Source of the DNA: G020354785 sp964521285
GTDB lineage: Bacteria > Bacteroidota > Bacteroidia > Bacteroidales > UBA10428
DNA length: 64,000 nucleotides
Assembly: GCA_964521285.1 (NCBI GenBank)
Contig: CAZFQS010000008.1
Location: 62,001 to 126,000, forward strand
Direction: 5' to 3'
Below, piece after piece: positions 1 to 9,631 of this stretch. Under the pieces are notes generated by a model. It was not told the DNA's origin, searched no databases, and was given only the letters and a program-made list of their open reading frames with translations. Within the stretch, counting starts at the first letter, position 1. The number at the start of each line of letters is the position of its first letter. The translations under genes were made by a program, and so were the position numbers.

Positions 1-466
1 TACCCTTAACTACTAATTCGTAATGTTTCCCCTGTCTTGCCCATTCAATTACCTGAGACATAATAACATCGGTAAAAGCAGCACCCCGGCTTCCCTGTAT
101 GCAATGTTCCGGCCATACTATATGGGGGAATTCCCTTTCTTTCCCAAGATTCCTTATATAGTCTTTAGCTTTTGACACTTCAAACCTGGGAATCCATATT
201 TCATTTTCAATATCTTCTGTGGATATTTGGGTATAGGGTTCGGGATGATTTCCGTTCTTATCTTCCCAGAAGTAAGGATGAGAAATGTCAATAACCTGGT
301 GATTGTCCTGGGTTAAAATTATATGGTCAATATAACTAATATTTTTCCTGATAAAGCTGGCTGTCCTCTCAACATCTTTTTCTGCCCCGGGAATATACAG
401 TGATCCGTTAGGCATGCAGAAATCATTCTGCATATCAACTATCATTAATAAATTATTAAATTTCAT
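1..466 (-). CDS. Nicotinamidase/isochorismatase-family cysteine hydrolase (C-terminus outside window)
   Basis: The reverse strand reads an open frame from an ATG at 464-466 to the window edge, about 155 residues. It opens with a hydrophobic strand and VDMQNDF, whose Asp (residue 11) is the first catalytic residue of the isochorismatase-like fold. A TQDNH segment and a following His fit the metal-binding Asp/His set of nicotinamidases. WPEHC followed by GSRGAAF matches the WPxHCxxGTxGA block of PncA-type enzymes. The catalytic Cys should lie beyond the edge. Nicotinamidases convert nicotinamide to nicotinate for NAD salvage, but related hydrolases act on other amides, so the substrate is inferred only. 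Confidence 0.8.
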   Translation of the reverse strand, partial: MKFNNLLMIVDMQNDFCMPNGSLYIPGAEKDVERTASFIRKNISYIDHIILTQDNHQVIDISHPYFWEDKNGNHPEPYTQISTEDIENEIWIPRFEVSKAKDYIRNLGKEREFPHIVWPEHCIQGSRGAAFTDVIMSQVIEWARQGKHYELVVKG

Positions 467-526
467 AATATAAGAGTTTGTTTTATATATAAACACAAAT
501 TAACAAAAAACGTTGAACAAAAAACT

Positions 527-556
527 GGGACAGCACCATTAAATAACCAAATAAAT
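527..556. repeat. Half-arm of GGGACAGC repeat plus two AAATAAYN octamers
   Basis: GGGACAGCACC at 527-537 matches one arm of the palindromes at 11542, 14835 and 60885. It is followed directly by two octamers, AAATAACC and AAATAAAT (541-556), of the type also seen near 4989 and 39580. No matching second arm is visible here, so this looks like a remnant. Confidence 0.45.
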
Positions 557-651
557 ATCATCTGTCTTAATATCTTGTTGATAGATTTATTGAAGAAAAT
601 GATCCGGCCTTTTAATAAATTGATACTTTTGATTAAAGGACCAAATGTATT

Positions 652-3600
652 ATGTTTTATGTAGCTGACCTGCATATACATTCTCATTATTCCCGTGCAA
701 CAAGTAAGGAATTAACCCTTGATAAATTATACCAGTGGGCTCAAATTAAAGGAATTAATGTTGTGGGGACAGGAGATTTTACGCATCCCCTTTGGTATAA
801 TGAGATAAAAGAGAAACTTATACCAGACGGTACAGGATTTTTTAAACTGAAGGAACCTCCCAAAACAGAAGCAGTACCAGGTATCAGGACAAGGTCTCTC
901 GATGTACGGTTCTGCCTCAGCGCTGAAATAAGTTCAATTTATAAGTTTGATAATAAAGTAAGGAAGAATCATAATGTAATATTTGCAGCGGACCTGGATT
1001 CAGTATTAAAAATAAATGCAAGGCTGGCATCAATAGGAAATTTGCAATCTGACGGAAGGCCTATTTTAGGGCTGCCTTCAAGAGATTTGCTTGAAATTGT
1101 GCTGAAAACCTCAGATACTGCATATCTTATTCCTGCTCATGTCTGGACACCATGGTTCTCAACTCTCGGTTCCAAAGCCGGTTACGATAGTATTGATGAA
1201 TGCTACAGGGACCTTACCGGGCACATATTTGCACTGGAAACAGGATTATCTTCCGACCCATCAATGAACTGGAGATTAAGTGAACTGGACCGCTACTCAC
1301 TGGTATCAAACTCTGATGCCCATTCTCCTCAGAAACTTGGAAGAGAGGCAAATATCTTCGACACCGAACTGAGTTATTATGAAATGTTTAATGCACTAAA
1401 GACCAGAACCGGGTTTCTTGGCACTTATGAATTCTTTCCCGAGGAAGGGAAATATCATCTTGACGGGCACAGAAAATGCGGAATAGTCTCTGATCCTGAA
1501 ACGACGAACCAGTATAACGGAATATGCCCGGTTTGTAAAAAACCCCTTACAATTGGGGTTTTACACAGGGTTGAACGGTTGGCAGACCGCAAAAAAGCAG
1601 AAAAACCTGAAAATTCACCCGGATTTCATTATTTGATACCATTACCTGAAATAATTTCTGAAATTAAGAACTCCGGGCCGGAAAGTAAAACTGTTCAGCA
1701 TATGTACAGGCAGATAATCTCTGAATTTGGTAATGAGTTTACATTTTTAAGAGAAGTGCCTGTTGCTGACATACAAAAGAAATGCGGATTTGTGCTGGCC
1801 GAAGCTATTAGGCGGATGCGTGAGAACGAAGTTAAGCCCGTGCCCGGATATGACGGAGAATTTGGTACTATTAAAGTATTTAATGAAGGGGAACTTGAAT
1901 CTTTACTGGGGCAGTCAAATTTGTTCGGTTATAAAACCGATAAAATGACCAGGAGAACAATAAAGCAATCAAACATCATAGCCAGTAATACAAATATTCC
2001 TGAAAAAGCATTGGAAACAGTTGAACTTAACCCGGAACAGGAATCAGCCAAAAATTATTTAAAAGGAGCTTTACTGGTAAAGGCGGGGCCGGGTACCGGT
2101 AAAACAGGAACACTTATACAATGGATAGCAAATCAGATTACCAGCAGCCAGGCAAAACCTGAACAAGTGCTGGCAGTAACATTTACAAACAAGGCAGCAG
2201 ATGAAATGCAAAGCAGATTAAAAACTATCCTGGGTGATAAATCAAAAGGTGCAAGAACAGGTACTTTTCATTCCATATGTTATGGTATTCTGCAGGAAAG
2301 ATATGCTGAAATGAATACAGTATATGATAATGAGGGCAGGGAAATCATTCTCAATATGTTATTACCTGAATTGAAAAATACCGAGATTAAGGAATTATCC
2401 AAATCACTGGCTAAATATTTTGAACTGGGGAATAATTCTGAAATTAGCAATATTAAATACATTGCAGGGCTGTACAGGGAATATAATAAAAAACATAATT
2501 CAATAGACCTGTCGGATATAATAAACCAAACAGTAGAGCTGTTAATTAATGAACCCGCATTTCTTGAAAAGGTCCGTGAACAATATTCAGTAATAGCAGT
2601 GGATGAATTCCAGGATATTAATCCTATGCAATACAGATTTATTAAATTACTGGCAAGTAATAAAGATATCCTTGCTATTGGTGATCCTGACCAGTCCATT
2701 TATAAATTCAGAGGTTCTGATGTGAACTTATTCTTTAAGTTCAGGGATGATTTTGCTGCAAGGGAGATTAATCTGGAAAGGAACTACAGATCTTCTGAAA
2801 TGATATTAAAAGCTGCTGAAAATATAATCAGGAATAATACATTAAAAAGCAATTTAAGGCTCACAGCTAGCACAAACAACTGGAAAAAGATAAAAGTATT
2901 TAACGCAGATGATACAGCAGCTGAAACAAAATATATACTTGATGCAATAGACGGATATATCGGAGGAACTGAGAATTTATCTATAGGCACGAGCTCCTCC
3001 TCTGCCAGTTATTCTTTTTCAGATATTGCAGTCTTATTCAGGACTCACCATGTCGGCAAAGAATTAATGAGGGAACTTAAAAAAGCAGGCATTCCCTTGC
3101 ACTATGGAGATGGTTCATCATACCTTGAAGTACTCCCCTTTAGTTTAATTTCTGATGTTCTGCGCCTTTTAATAAATAATGAGGATTTTGTGTCATTAAA
3201 GAAATTAATGGTAAACGGACTTGATTGGCAGGCGTCAGATGTTGATATGTTTATAAGTAATGTTTATTCCAAAGGTATAAACTGGACACAAAATAAAATT
3301 GAGTTTATCAACGGACAAAATTATGAGAGATTCACAGAATGGCAGATATTTTATAATTCATTAAAAAATAAATACAAGTCAGAAAATCTGGTAAATATTA
3401 TTATGGCAATTTGCAGCTTCTTTTTACCTGATAATAAGCTGGATGATTTGTTAATACTTAAAAAGGAAGCTATACTCAGCATGGCCGGGGAAAGTGAAGA
3501 TAATCCTGAAAAGTTCCTTCAAAAAATGACCCTGGGTAACTATTCTGATATTGGGCGCTTAAAATCCGAGGGAGTGCATCTTCTTACTTTTCATGCAGCA

Positions 3601-3894
3601 AAGGGACTGGAATTTCCTGTTGTTTTTGTTGCCGGTGCCGAAGAAAATATCACTCCTCTTAACAGCAGAGGAACAGATATTGAAGAAGAAAGGCGGTTGT
3701 TCTATGTGGCTTTAACAAGGGCTAAGGAAGAAGTCCATATTACTCATGTTAGAAAACGCAGGCTTTTTGGGCGACCAGATCTGATGGAGCCCTCACGTTT
3801 TATAAATGAAATCGGTCGGGAACTAACTGAAGTGGTAACTGATGAACCTAAAAGAAAAGCAGTTGTAAAAGAAAGACAGCTTAGCCTGTTTTAA
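652..3894 (+). CDS. Endonuclease Q (PHP)-UvrD/Rep helicase fusion with C-terminal clamp-binding motif
   Basis: A 1080-residue two-module protein. Residues 1 to about 415 form a PHP-type nuclease resembling archaeal endonuclease Q: DLHIHSHYS (H8, H10), E92, H163 and SNSDAH (D222, H224) are the expected metal ligands, and a zinc-ribbon-like region follows (C276, C292, C295, then LHRVERLADR). EndoQ nicks DNA 5' of deaminated bases and abasic sites. From about 455 the chain is a complete superfamily 1A helicase: Walker A AGPGTGKT (478-485), VDEFQD Walker B, GDPDQSIY, and late motifs TFHAAKGLEF and FYVALTRAK. The last five residues, QLSLF, are a textbook beta-clamp-binding peptide. An exact TACTTTTG -7 element lies at 624-631, but no clear -33 box. 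The EndoQ assignment is from motifs, and the combined repair role is inferred. Confidence 0.9.
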   Translation: MFYVADLHIHSHYSRATSKELTLDKLYQWAQIKGINVVGTGDFTHPLWYNEIKEKLIPDGTGFFKLKEPPKTEAVPGIRTRSLDVRFCLSAEISSIYKFDNKVRKNHNVIFAADLDSVLKINARLASIGNLQSDGRPILGLPSRDLLEIVLKTSDTAYLIPAHVWTPWFSTLGSKAGYDSIDECYRDLTGHIFALETGLSSDPSMNWRLSELDRYSLVSNSDAHSPQKLGREANIFDTELSYYEMFNALKTRTGFLGTYEFFPEEGKYHLDGHRKCGIVSDPETTNQYNGICPVCKKPLTIGVLHRVERLADRKKAEKPENSPGFHYLIPLPEIISEIKNSGPESKTVQHMYRQIISEFGNEFTFLREVPVADIQKKCGFVLAEAIRRMRENEVKPVPGYDGEFGTIKVFNEGELESLLGQSNLFGYKTDKMTRRTIKQSNIIASNTNIPEKALETVELNPEQESAKNYLKGALLVKAGPGTGKTGTLIQWIANQITSSQAKPEQVLAVTFTNKAADEMQSRLKTILGDKSKGARTGTFHSICYGILQERYAEMNTVYDNEGREIILNMLLPELKNTEIKELSKSLAKYFELGNNSEISNIKYIAGLYREYNKKHNSIDLSDIINQTVELLINEPAFLEKVREQYSVIAVDEFQDINPMQYRFIKLLASNKDILAIGDPDQSIYKFRGSDVNLFFKFRDDFAAREINLERNYRSSEMILKAAENIIRNNTLKSNLRLTASTNNWKKIKVFNADDTAAETKYILDAIDGYIGGTENLSIGTSSSSASYSFSDIAVLFRTHHVGKELMRELKKAGIPLHYGDGSSYLEVLPFSLISDVLRLLINNEDFVSLKKLMVNGLDWQASDVDMFISNVYSKGINWTQNKIEFINGQNYERFTEWQIFYNSLKNKYKSENLVNIIMAICSFFLPDNKLDDLLILKKEAILSMAGESEDNPEKFLQKMTLGNYSDIGRLKSEGVHLLTFHAAKGLEFPVVFVAGAEENITPLNSRGTDIEEERRLFYVALTRAKEEVHITHVRKRRLFGRPDLMEPSRFINEIGRELTEVVTDEPKRKAVVKERQLSLF

Positions 3895-3962
3895 TATATT
3901 CATTTCTCCGGGTTGCACTTATTTAATTGCTTAATGCAGATAATCATTTCATGCGTCTATTG

Positions 3963-4838
3963 CTATTCTTCTCCGAATCTTTTAAGGTCATGTGAGTAGA
4001 AGGTCCATTCAGGTGTCTGAATAATCTCATCATTAGGATTTAGTTCATACCAGGGACTATTACTATTTTCAGGATTCTTTAAAACGTGGATTTCCTGGGC
4101 AGGCATATAACTTTGTGCCAGCATATAAATTTTTTTACCGGTAGCTTTATTAATTGCCAGATCAACAACTATTACAGCATGACCGGGTGATCCGCCCTGA
4201 ATAAAGATGTCACCTGTTGAAATATCTCTGTATTCAATTTTTTTCAGCTCTTTTGATAAAGACAATGTTCCTGCATATGTATAAATAAGGTTCAGATAAT
4301 CTTTAAAATCATCATATGTATTTGATGGTGCTTCAGTTTTTTTCCAGTATGTTCTGTTACCTTCAACAACCACCCTGTATCCCTGAATCCACTTTGAATA
4401 ATCGACCCTGAATCCGTTAGTGAAATTGAAGTGTATCTTGTCATATTCCTGCATCTGATACAAATACTCTGCTTTTAGCCTGATAATTGCATCGGCACAT
4501 TGATGCAAATCCCTGTCTCCAATGTCCATGTCAACCACTGCCATATGCACATCCTGATTTGATTTCAGGTTTCCATTATATAATCTTACTTCTGTATTGT
4601 ATGGCTTAAGGGGTAATTTTCTGAGGTAACGGGAAATTGAATTTTCATCTGCTTCTGTTCTTTCATAACCTTCAGGCAAAAGAAATCTTTCCTCTATGGT
4701 TTTTCCGTTTTTGTTTATCAGCTTTAAAGATTGTCCACCTGAAATATTGTTATTTTTTTCACTAAGCTGGCTATCTGTTTGTCCGCAAGAGTATGATATC
4801 AAAATAAAACAACACAATGTTATTATGGTCAGTCTCAT
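3963..4838 (-). CDS. DUF4846 domain lipoprotein
   Basis: 291 residues. The N-terminus is a short hydrophobic signal ending in SYSCGQ, consistent with a lipoprotein cleavage Cys. The rest matches the DUF4846 family as I recall it: a segment with DVHMAVVDMDIGDRDLHQCAD, then GDIFIQGGSPGHAVIVVD and an AQSYMPAQEIHVL segment near the end. GxxxxGHAVIVVD followed by SPWY recalls a papain-like or permuted NlpC/P60-type fold, but the function is unknown. An exact -7 element for the minus strand (CAAATATA at 4862-4869) lies 24 bases upstream, right beside the octamer repeats at 4879. Confidence 0.8.
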   Translation of the reverse strand: MRLTIITLCCFILISYSCGQTDSQLSEKNNNISGGQSLKLINKNGKTIEERFLLPEGYERTEADENSISRYLRKLPLKPYNTEVRLYNGNLKSNQDVHMAVVDMDIGDRDLHQCADAIIRLKAEYLYQMQEYDKIHFNFTNGFRVDYSKWIQGYRVVVEGNRTYWKKTEAPSNTYDDFKDYLNLIYTYAGTLSLSKELKKIEYRDISTGDIFIQGGSPGHAVIVVDLAINKATGKKIYMLAQSYMPAQEIHVLKNPENSNSPWYELNPNDEIIQTPEWTFYSHDLKRFGEE

Positions 4839-4878
4839 TATTATGAATTAATGAATTTTAACAAATATAATATAAGTT

Positions 4879-4910
4879 ATTGTTCTATTGTTCTATTGCT
4901 CTATTGCTTT
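4879..4910. repeat. ATTGYTYT octamer tandem repeat, 4 copies
   Basis: Four consecutive octamers: ATTGTTCT, ATTGTTCT, ATTGCTCT, ATTGCTTT. The same unit recurs at 14791-14830 and 39538-39569. The copies lie where the -33 element of the DUF4846 gene's promoter would be expected. Confidence 0.85.
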
Positions 4911-4988
4911 ATTTACCCATCAAAGTCCCGCCTTCCAGGGGCCTCTGTACAACAGGCAGGTTTAGCATAGGTGGATTGCTGAATTGCA

Positions 4989-5012
4989 AAATAATCAAAT
5001 AAACAAATAATT
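4989..5012. repeat. AAATAAYN octamer tandem repeat, 3 copies
   Basis: AAATAATC, AAATAAAC and AAATAATT follow each other with an 8-base period. Two further ATTGC-type octamers (4975-4990) lie directly upstream. Together with 4879-4910 they make a composite repeat locus in the gap between the divergent genes at 4838 and 5082. Confidence 0.75.
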
Positions 5013-5081
5013 TAAAGGGCAGAGAGGTCACCTAATTAAAACTAAAGTTTTATTTTTATAAATATTTTAAAATTTTTAAAA

Positions 5082-5828
5082 ATGAAAATTTTATATTTTG
5101 TTTTAATTTTTGGGATGCTTACAAATCTTTCAGCTCAGGAAAAAGTTGAGCTTCCGGCTCCGCAACCCCTGGAACAAATTGTCCACCATGAAAACTATTC
5201 ATTATCTTACATTGAAGCCTATGAGCTTGCGTCATGGGTAGCATATGAGCTTACCAGGGAAGAAGCAAAATCAGAAATTGAATATAAAGAAAAATACAGG
5301 GATGATCCTGATGTTGAAACAGGATCGGCGACATCAAAAGATTATAAAAAGGCGGGTTACATTATGGGGCAGCTTGCATTTATAGAACACATGATGATGT
5401 CTGAAAATGCCGCAACTGAATCTTTTTATCTGTCTACTATTGTCCCCCATAAGTTATCATTTAATAAATATGTATGGAAAACACTGGGAAATATTATAAA
5501 AGCCTGGGCCTATGAATGCGGATCACTCTATGTTGTAAACGGACCGGTTCTGGCTGATGCTCCATTCGGAACTTTTGGCCCAAGTAAAGTAAGTATACCG
5601 GAAAGGTACTACAGCGTTGTGTTGGATCTGACAGACGAGAGAGGAATAGGATTTGTTATAAGAAACAGTATGTCATCTGCCTCTGTTAAGCAATATGCCA
5701 TGTCTATTGATGAAGTTGAGAAAATTACCGGAATAGATTTTTTTCCATCATTACCTGATGAACAGGAAGAAAAAATTGAGAGTACTTTTGAACCTGAAAA
5801 GTGGAACTTTGAAATTCTGGAAGAATAG
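5082..5828 (+). CDS. Secreted DNA/RNA non-specific endonuclease homologue lacking the catalytic DRGH motif
   Basis: 248 residues with an N-terminal signal peptide ending near LSAQ. The core follows the beta-beta-alpha metal nuclease family (NUC1/EndA type): DYKKAGY, then ATESFYLSTIVPH and FNKYVWKTL, corresponding to the usual SESFYLSN.xPQ and FNRGIWKxLE, and later YVVNGPVL. Where active enzymes have GYDRGHLAP, this protein has GYIMGQLAF, so the general-base His and the neighbouring Asp-Arg are gone, while the metal-binding Asn (in FNKYVW) stays. The reading frame is intact. It is therefore likely to be a catalytically dead family member with a binding role, though this is inferred. Confidence 0.8.
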   Translation: MKILYFVLIFGMLTNLSAQEKVELPAPQPLEQIVHHENYSLSYIEAYELASWVAYELTREEAKSEIEYKEKYRDDPDVETGSATSKDYKKAGYIMGQLAFIEHMMMSENAATESFYLSTIVPHKLSFNKYVWKTLGNIIKAWAYECGSLYVVNGPVLADAPFGTFGPSKVSIPERYYSVVLDLTDERGIGFVIRNSMSSASVKQYAMSIDEVEKITGIDFFPSLPDEQEEKIESTFEPEKWNFEILEE

Positions 5829-5842
5829 TCTTTGGTGATATC

Positions 5843-8800
5843 TTATTTTTTATTTTTTATCCACTCCCTTGCATTTACAAATGCCTCTATCCATGGTGAG
5901 ATTTCATCATTTTTTCTTTCTACGGGATAGTGTGCCCAGTTCCACGGAAATGTTGATCTTTCGATATGTGGCATCATAGCAAGGTGTCTTCCGTCCTGCG
6001 AACACAGTCCGGCAGTATCAAATTGGGAGCCATTCGGATTCCCCGGGTAACCTGAATAACAATATTTTAAGGGTATGTGATACATGTTTTCCTCATAGGG
6101 AAAACTAAATCTGCCTTCGGTATGTGCCACCCAGATACCTAATCTTGAACCTGCCATTGACTTAAACATAACTGAATTATTTTCAGAAATGAAGACATTA
6201 AGAAAAGCTGATTCAAACTTTCCGGATTTATTAATCAACATTTTTGGTTTCCGGGAATGTTCCGGATTTACCAGGCCCAGTTCAATCATCAACTGGCAAC
6301 CATTACAAACACCTAAGCTTAGAGTATCGCTGCGGCTATAAAAATTGTCCAGTGACTCTTTAGCTTTTGGATTATAAAGAAATGCTCCTGCCCAGCCTTT
6401 TGCGCTGCCGAGAACGTCTGAATTTGAAAATCCTCCTACAAATACTATCATATTTATGTCCTCCAGAGTCTCTCTCCCAGCTATAAGATCTGTCATATGA
6501 ACATCTTTAACATCCATTCCTGAAAGGTACATTATATAAGCCATTTCACGATCTCCATTTACACCTTTCTCACGAATAATGGCTGCTTTTATTCGAGTGA
6601 ATTTTCTTCGCTTAATGTTAATGCCATAATCAAGATATTTGCCTCTGAATTTTTCACAAAAACTAAACTCAAGCTTTTGATTTTTATAATTTGCAAATCG
6701 TTCAGCAGCTGACTCATTACCACACTGTTTTCTGTCAAGTAAATATGAAGTTTTAAACCAGATGTCCCTCAAATCGTTTATTGGAAAAGTATGTTCCCTG
6801 TCTGATTTTGAAATTGTAATTGTTCTGTTTCTTTCAGGTTTACCTATAATTTTAAAGTCAATTTTATTTTTCTTAAACAGGTCTTTTATATAATCAAAAT
6901 CATTAACCTGAATTATTATACCGGGATTTTCACTGAACAGTATTTTTATCAGGTCTTTTTCATTAATAGAATTCAGATCAATATCCAGTCCGGTTTCCGG
7001 ATCAGTAAAAGTCATTTCAAGAAGTGTGGTGATCATTCCTCCGGATGAAATATCATGCCCGGCAAGAATTTTTTCTTCATTTATTAGTCGTTGAATGGTG
7101 TTAAATACCTTGGCAAAGTATTTTGGGTTCTTAACCGTCGGGGCATATCTGCCTATTCTTTTGTTTATTTGTGCAAAACTGCTTCCCCCCAGTTTAAAGT
7201 TGTCTTTTGACAAATCAACATAAACAAGTAAAGAGTTATCGCAATGTTTAATTACAGGTTCAACAACCTTTCTTATGTCTGTAACTTCACCTGCAGCTGA
7301 GATTATAACAGTACCGGGTGAATAAACCATATCACCATCTTTGTATTTCTGTGTCATTGACAATGAGTCCTTTCCTGTAGGTATATTAATTCCCAGTGAA
7401 AAGGCAAAGTCACTTGCGGCCTTAACTCCCTCGTATAATCTTGAGTCTTCTCCTGTATTCTTACAGGGCCACATCCAGTTCGCACTTAGCGAAATACCTT
7501 TCAGCCCGTTTTCTATTGGTGCCCAGATAATATTTGTCAGGGATTCGGCAATCGATAAAACTGACCCATTACCTGCATTTATTAATCCGCTGACAGGGGC
7601 ATGACCCAGTGCAGTGGCAACACCTCTAAATCCGGAATAATCCAGTGCGGCTACAGCAACATTATTTAATGGTAGCTGCACAGCTCCACAGGTTTGCTGT
7701 CTGGCAACCCTTCCCGTAACTGACCTGTCTACTTTATTGGTTAACCAGTCCTTGCACGCCACAGTTTCAATTTGCAGAACATTCTCAAGATAATCTAATA
7801 ACCTGGACTGATCATATTCGATCCCATCAAACTCAAATTTTATTGTTATGTCCTGCATGATTGTTTTAGGAGGATTTCCAAACATATTTTCCAGTTGCAG
7901 GTCGAGGGGTTTTGATCCGTTTTTACTATTTATAAATGTGAATTGTTTATCTCCTGTCGTTTCTCCAATTATATACATTGGCGCTCTCTCTCTTTCAGCA
8001 ATCCTGCTTATTAATTCTGTATCTTTCTCCTTTAAAATCAGGCCCATTCTTTCCTGTGACTCATTACCTATAATCTCTTTGTCAGAAAGAGTAGGATCAC
8101 CAATTGGCAACTTATCCATATATATTTTCCCCCCGGTTTTTTCAACAAGCTCAGCCAGGCAATTAAGGTGACCCCCTGCCCCATGATCATGTATGGATAT
8201 TATGGGATTTTCATCAGATTCTGCCAATGCTCTGATAGTATTGCAGACTCTTTTCTGCATTTCAGGATTGGAACGCTGTACTGCATTAAGTTCAATTGTA
8301 TTATCATATTCTCCTGTTGCAACTGATGATACAGCACCTCCACCCATTCCTATACGGTAATTGTCTCCTCCCAGCATAATTATCTTATCACCTTTTTCAG
8401 GCATTTCTTTCACACTATCCTCAGCCTTTCCAAAGCCTATGCCACCAGCCAGCATAATAACTTTATCATAGCCATATTTCTTTTCATTTTCATAATGTTC
8501 AAAGGTAAGAACACTCCCGCATATGAGGGGCTGACCAAATTTATTCCCAAAATCGCTGGCCCCGTTTGAAGCTTTAATAAGAATTTCTTCAGGAGTCTGA
8601 TAAAGCCATTTACGTGCTTTTAATACTTTTTCCCATGAACGGCCTCCATTAAGGCGGGGATATGCTGTCATGTAAACAGCTGTTCCTGCCAGGGGCAATG
8701 CTCCCTTCCCTCCTCCTATCCTGTCACGTATTTCTCCGCCGGTACCTGTTGCTGCACCATTAAATGGTTCAACAGTTGTAGGAAAGTTGTGAGTCTCGGC

Positions 8801-9535
8801 TTTTAAGGATATTACGGAATTAATATCTTTTACTACGAAATAATCAGGCTTGTACTGAGTCTCAGGAGCAAACTGCTCAATAGAAGGACCTCTTAAAAAT
8901 GCACAGTTGTCTTTATATGCTGAAACTACTTTGTTAGGATTTGTTTTGGTTGTAAGCTTTATTAGATCAAAAAGTGAATATTCCTTCTCATTTCCATCAA
9001 TAATAAATAAACCGTTAAAAATCTTATGGCGGCAGTGTTCAGAATTAACCTGAGAAAATCCAAAAATCTCACTGTCAGTTAACTCCCTTCCCAGGTTCTT
9101 ACTTAAGTTTTCCAGGTATTTTATTTCTTCTGAACTTAGTGCAAGACCTTCCTGCTGGTTATATGCTGAAATATCATGTATTAATAAAACAGGGTCAGGT
9201 TCTTTATTTATTGTAAAAATATCCTGGTTTAGTCCGTTATATAATGCCTGCAGCATGGGATCAAAATATGCATCCCTGTTATTCACAGCATAAAATTCTT
9301 CAATTCTTTCTATTCCCCTTATTCCCATGTTCTGGGTTATTTCAACTGCGTTTGTGCTCCAGGGTGTTATCATTTCTTTTCTGGGCCCGATAAAATAACC
9401 ATTAATAACATCTGCATTAATAATACTGGCATTACCAAAAAGCCATTGAAGTTTTTCTGTAATTTCCTGGCTGAACTTTATTGATACTTTTACAGCATAA
9501 TATGCGTTTCCGGATGATTTAAAAAATTTTATCAT
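5843..9535 (-). CDS. purL: Phosphoribosylformylglycinamidine synthase, single-chain
   Basis: 1230 residues, the long one-polypeptide form found in Bacteroidota and proteobacteria. It converts FGAR to FGAM with ATP and glutamine in de novo purine synthesis. The N-terminal and central synthetase domains carry KAETHNFPTTVEPFNGAATG, GGGKGALPLAG and HDHGAGGHLNCL. The C-terminal glutaminase domain has SLGVCNGCQL with the nucleophile Cys and MPHIERSTFPWNW with the catalytic His. I chose the ATG at 9533-9535; an in-frame TTG just upstream also opens the frame. An exact -7 element for this strand (CAAAAGTA, 9565-9572) lies 30 bases upstream, and a palindrome at 9632-9647 lies beyond it. Confidence 0.97.
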   Translation of the reverse strand: MIKFFKSSGNAYYAVKVSIKFSQEITEKLQWLFGNASIINADVINGYFIGPRKEMITPWSTNAVEITQNMGIRGIERIEEFYAVNNRDAYFDPMLQALYNGLNQDIFTINKEPDPVLLIHDISAYNQQEGLALSSEEIKYLENLSKNLGRELTDSEIFGFSQVNSEHCRHKIFNGLFIIDGNEKEYSLFDLIKLTTKTNPNKVVSAYKDNCAFLRGPSIEQFAPETQYKPDYFVVKDINSVISLKAETHNFPTTVEPFNGAATGTGGEIRDRIGGGKGALPLAGTAVYMTAYPRLNGGRSWEKVLKARKWLYQTPEEILIKASNGASDFGNKFGQPLICGSVLTFEHYENEKKYGYDKVIMLAGGIGFGKAEDSVKEMPEKGDKIIMLGGDNYRIGMGGGAVSSVATGEYDNTIELNAVQRSNPEMQKRVCNTIRALAESDENPIISIHDHGAGGHLNCLAELVEKTGGKIYMDKLPIGDPTLSDKEIIGNESQERMGLILKEKDTELISRIAERERAPMYIIGETTGDKQFTFINSKNGSKPLDLQLENMFGNPPKTIMQDITIKFEFDGIEYDQSRLLDYLENVLQIETVACKDWLTNKVDRSVTGRVARQQTCGAVQLPLNNVAVAALDYSGFRGVATALGHAPVSGLINAGNGSVLSIAESLTNIIWAPIENGLKGISLSANWMWPCKNTGEDSRLYEGVKAASDFAFSLGINIPTGKDSLSMTQKYKDGDMVYSPGTVIISAAGEVTDIRKVVEPVIKHCDNSLLVYVDLSKDNFKLGGSSFAQINKRIGRYAPTVKNPKYFAKVFNTIQRLINEEKILAGHDISSGGMITTLLEMTFTDPETGLDIDLNSINEKDLIKILFSENPGIIIQVNDFDYIKDLFKKNKIDFKIIGKPERNRTITISKSDREHTFPINDLRDIWFKTSYLLDRKQCGNESAAERFANYKNQKLEFSFCEKFRGKYLDYGINIKRRKFTRIKAAIIREKGVNGDREMAYIMYLSGMDVKDVHMTDLIAGRETLEDINMIVFVGGFSNSDVLGSAKGWAGAFLYNPKAKESLDNFYSRSDTLSLGVCNGCQLMIELGLVNPEHSRKPKMLINKSGKFESAFLNVFISENNSVMFKSMAGSRLGIWVAHTEGRFSFPYEENMYHIPLKYCYSGYPGNPNGSQFDTAGLCSQDGRHLAMMPHIERSTFPWNWAHYPVERKNDEISPWIEAFVNAREWIKNKK

Positions 9536-9631
9536 CAATGTCTATTTATTTCGAATCCGCCGCAAAAGTAAGAAAACCATAATATTTTTATGATTTATTT
9601 GTTATATATTTTTAACTATGTTTTACACGAA

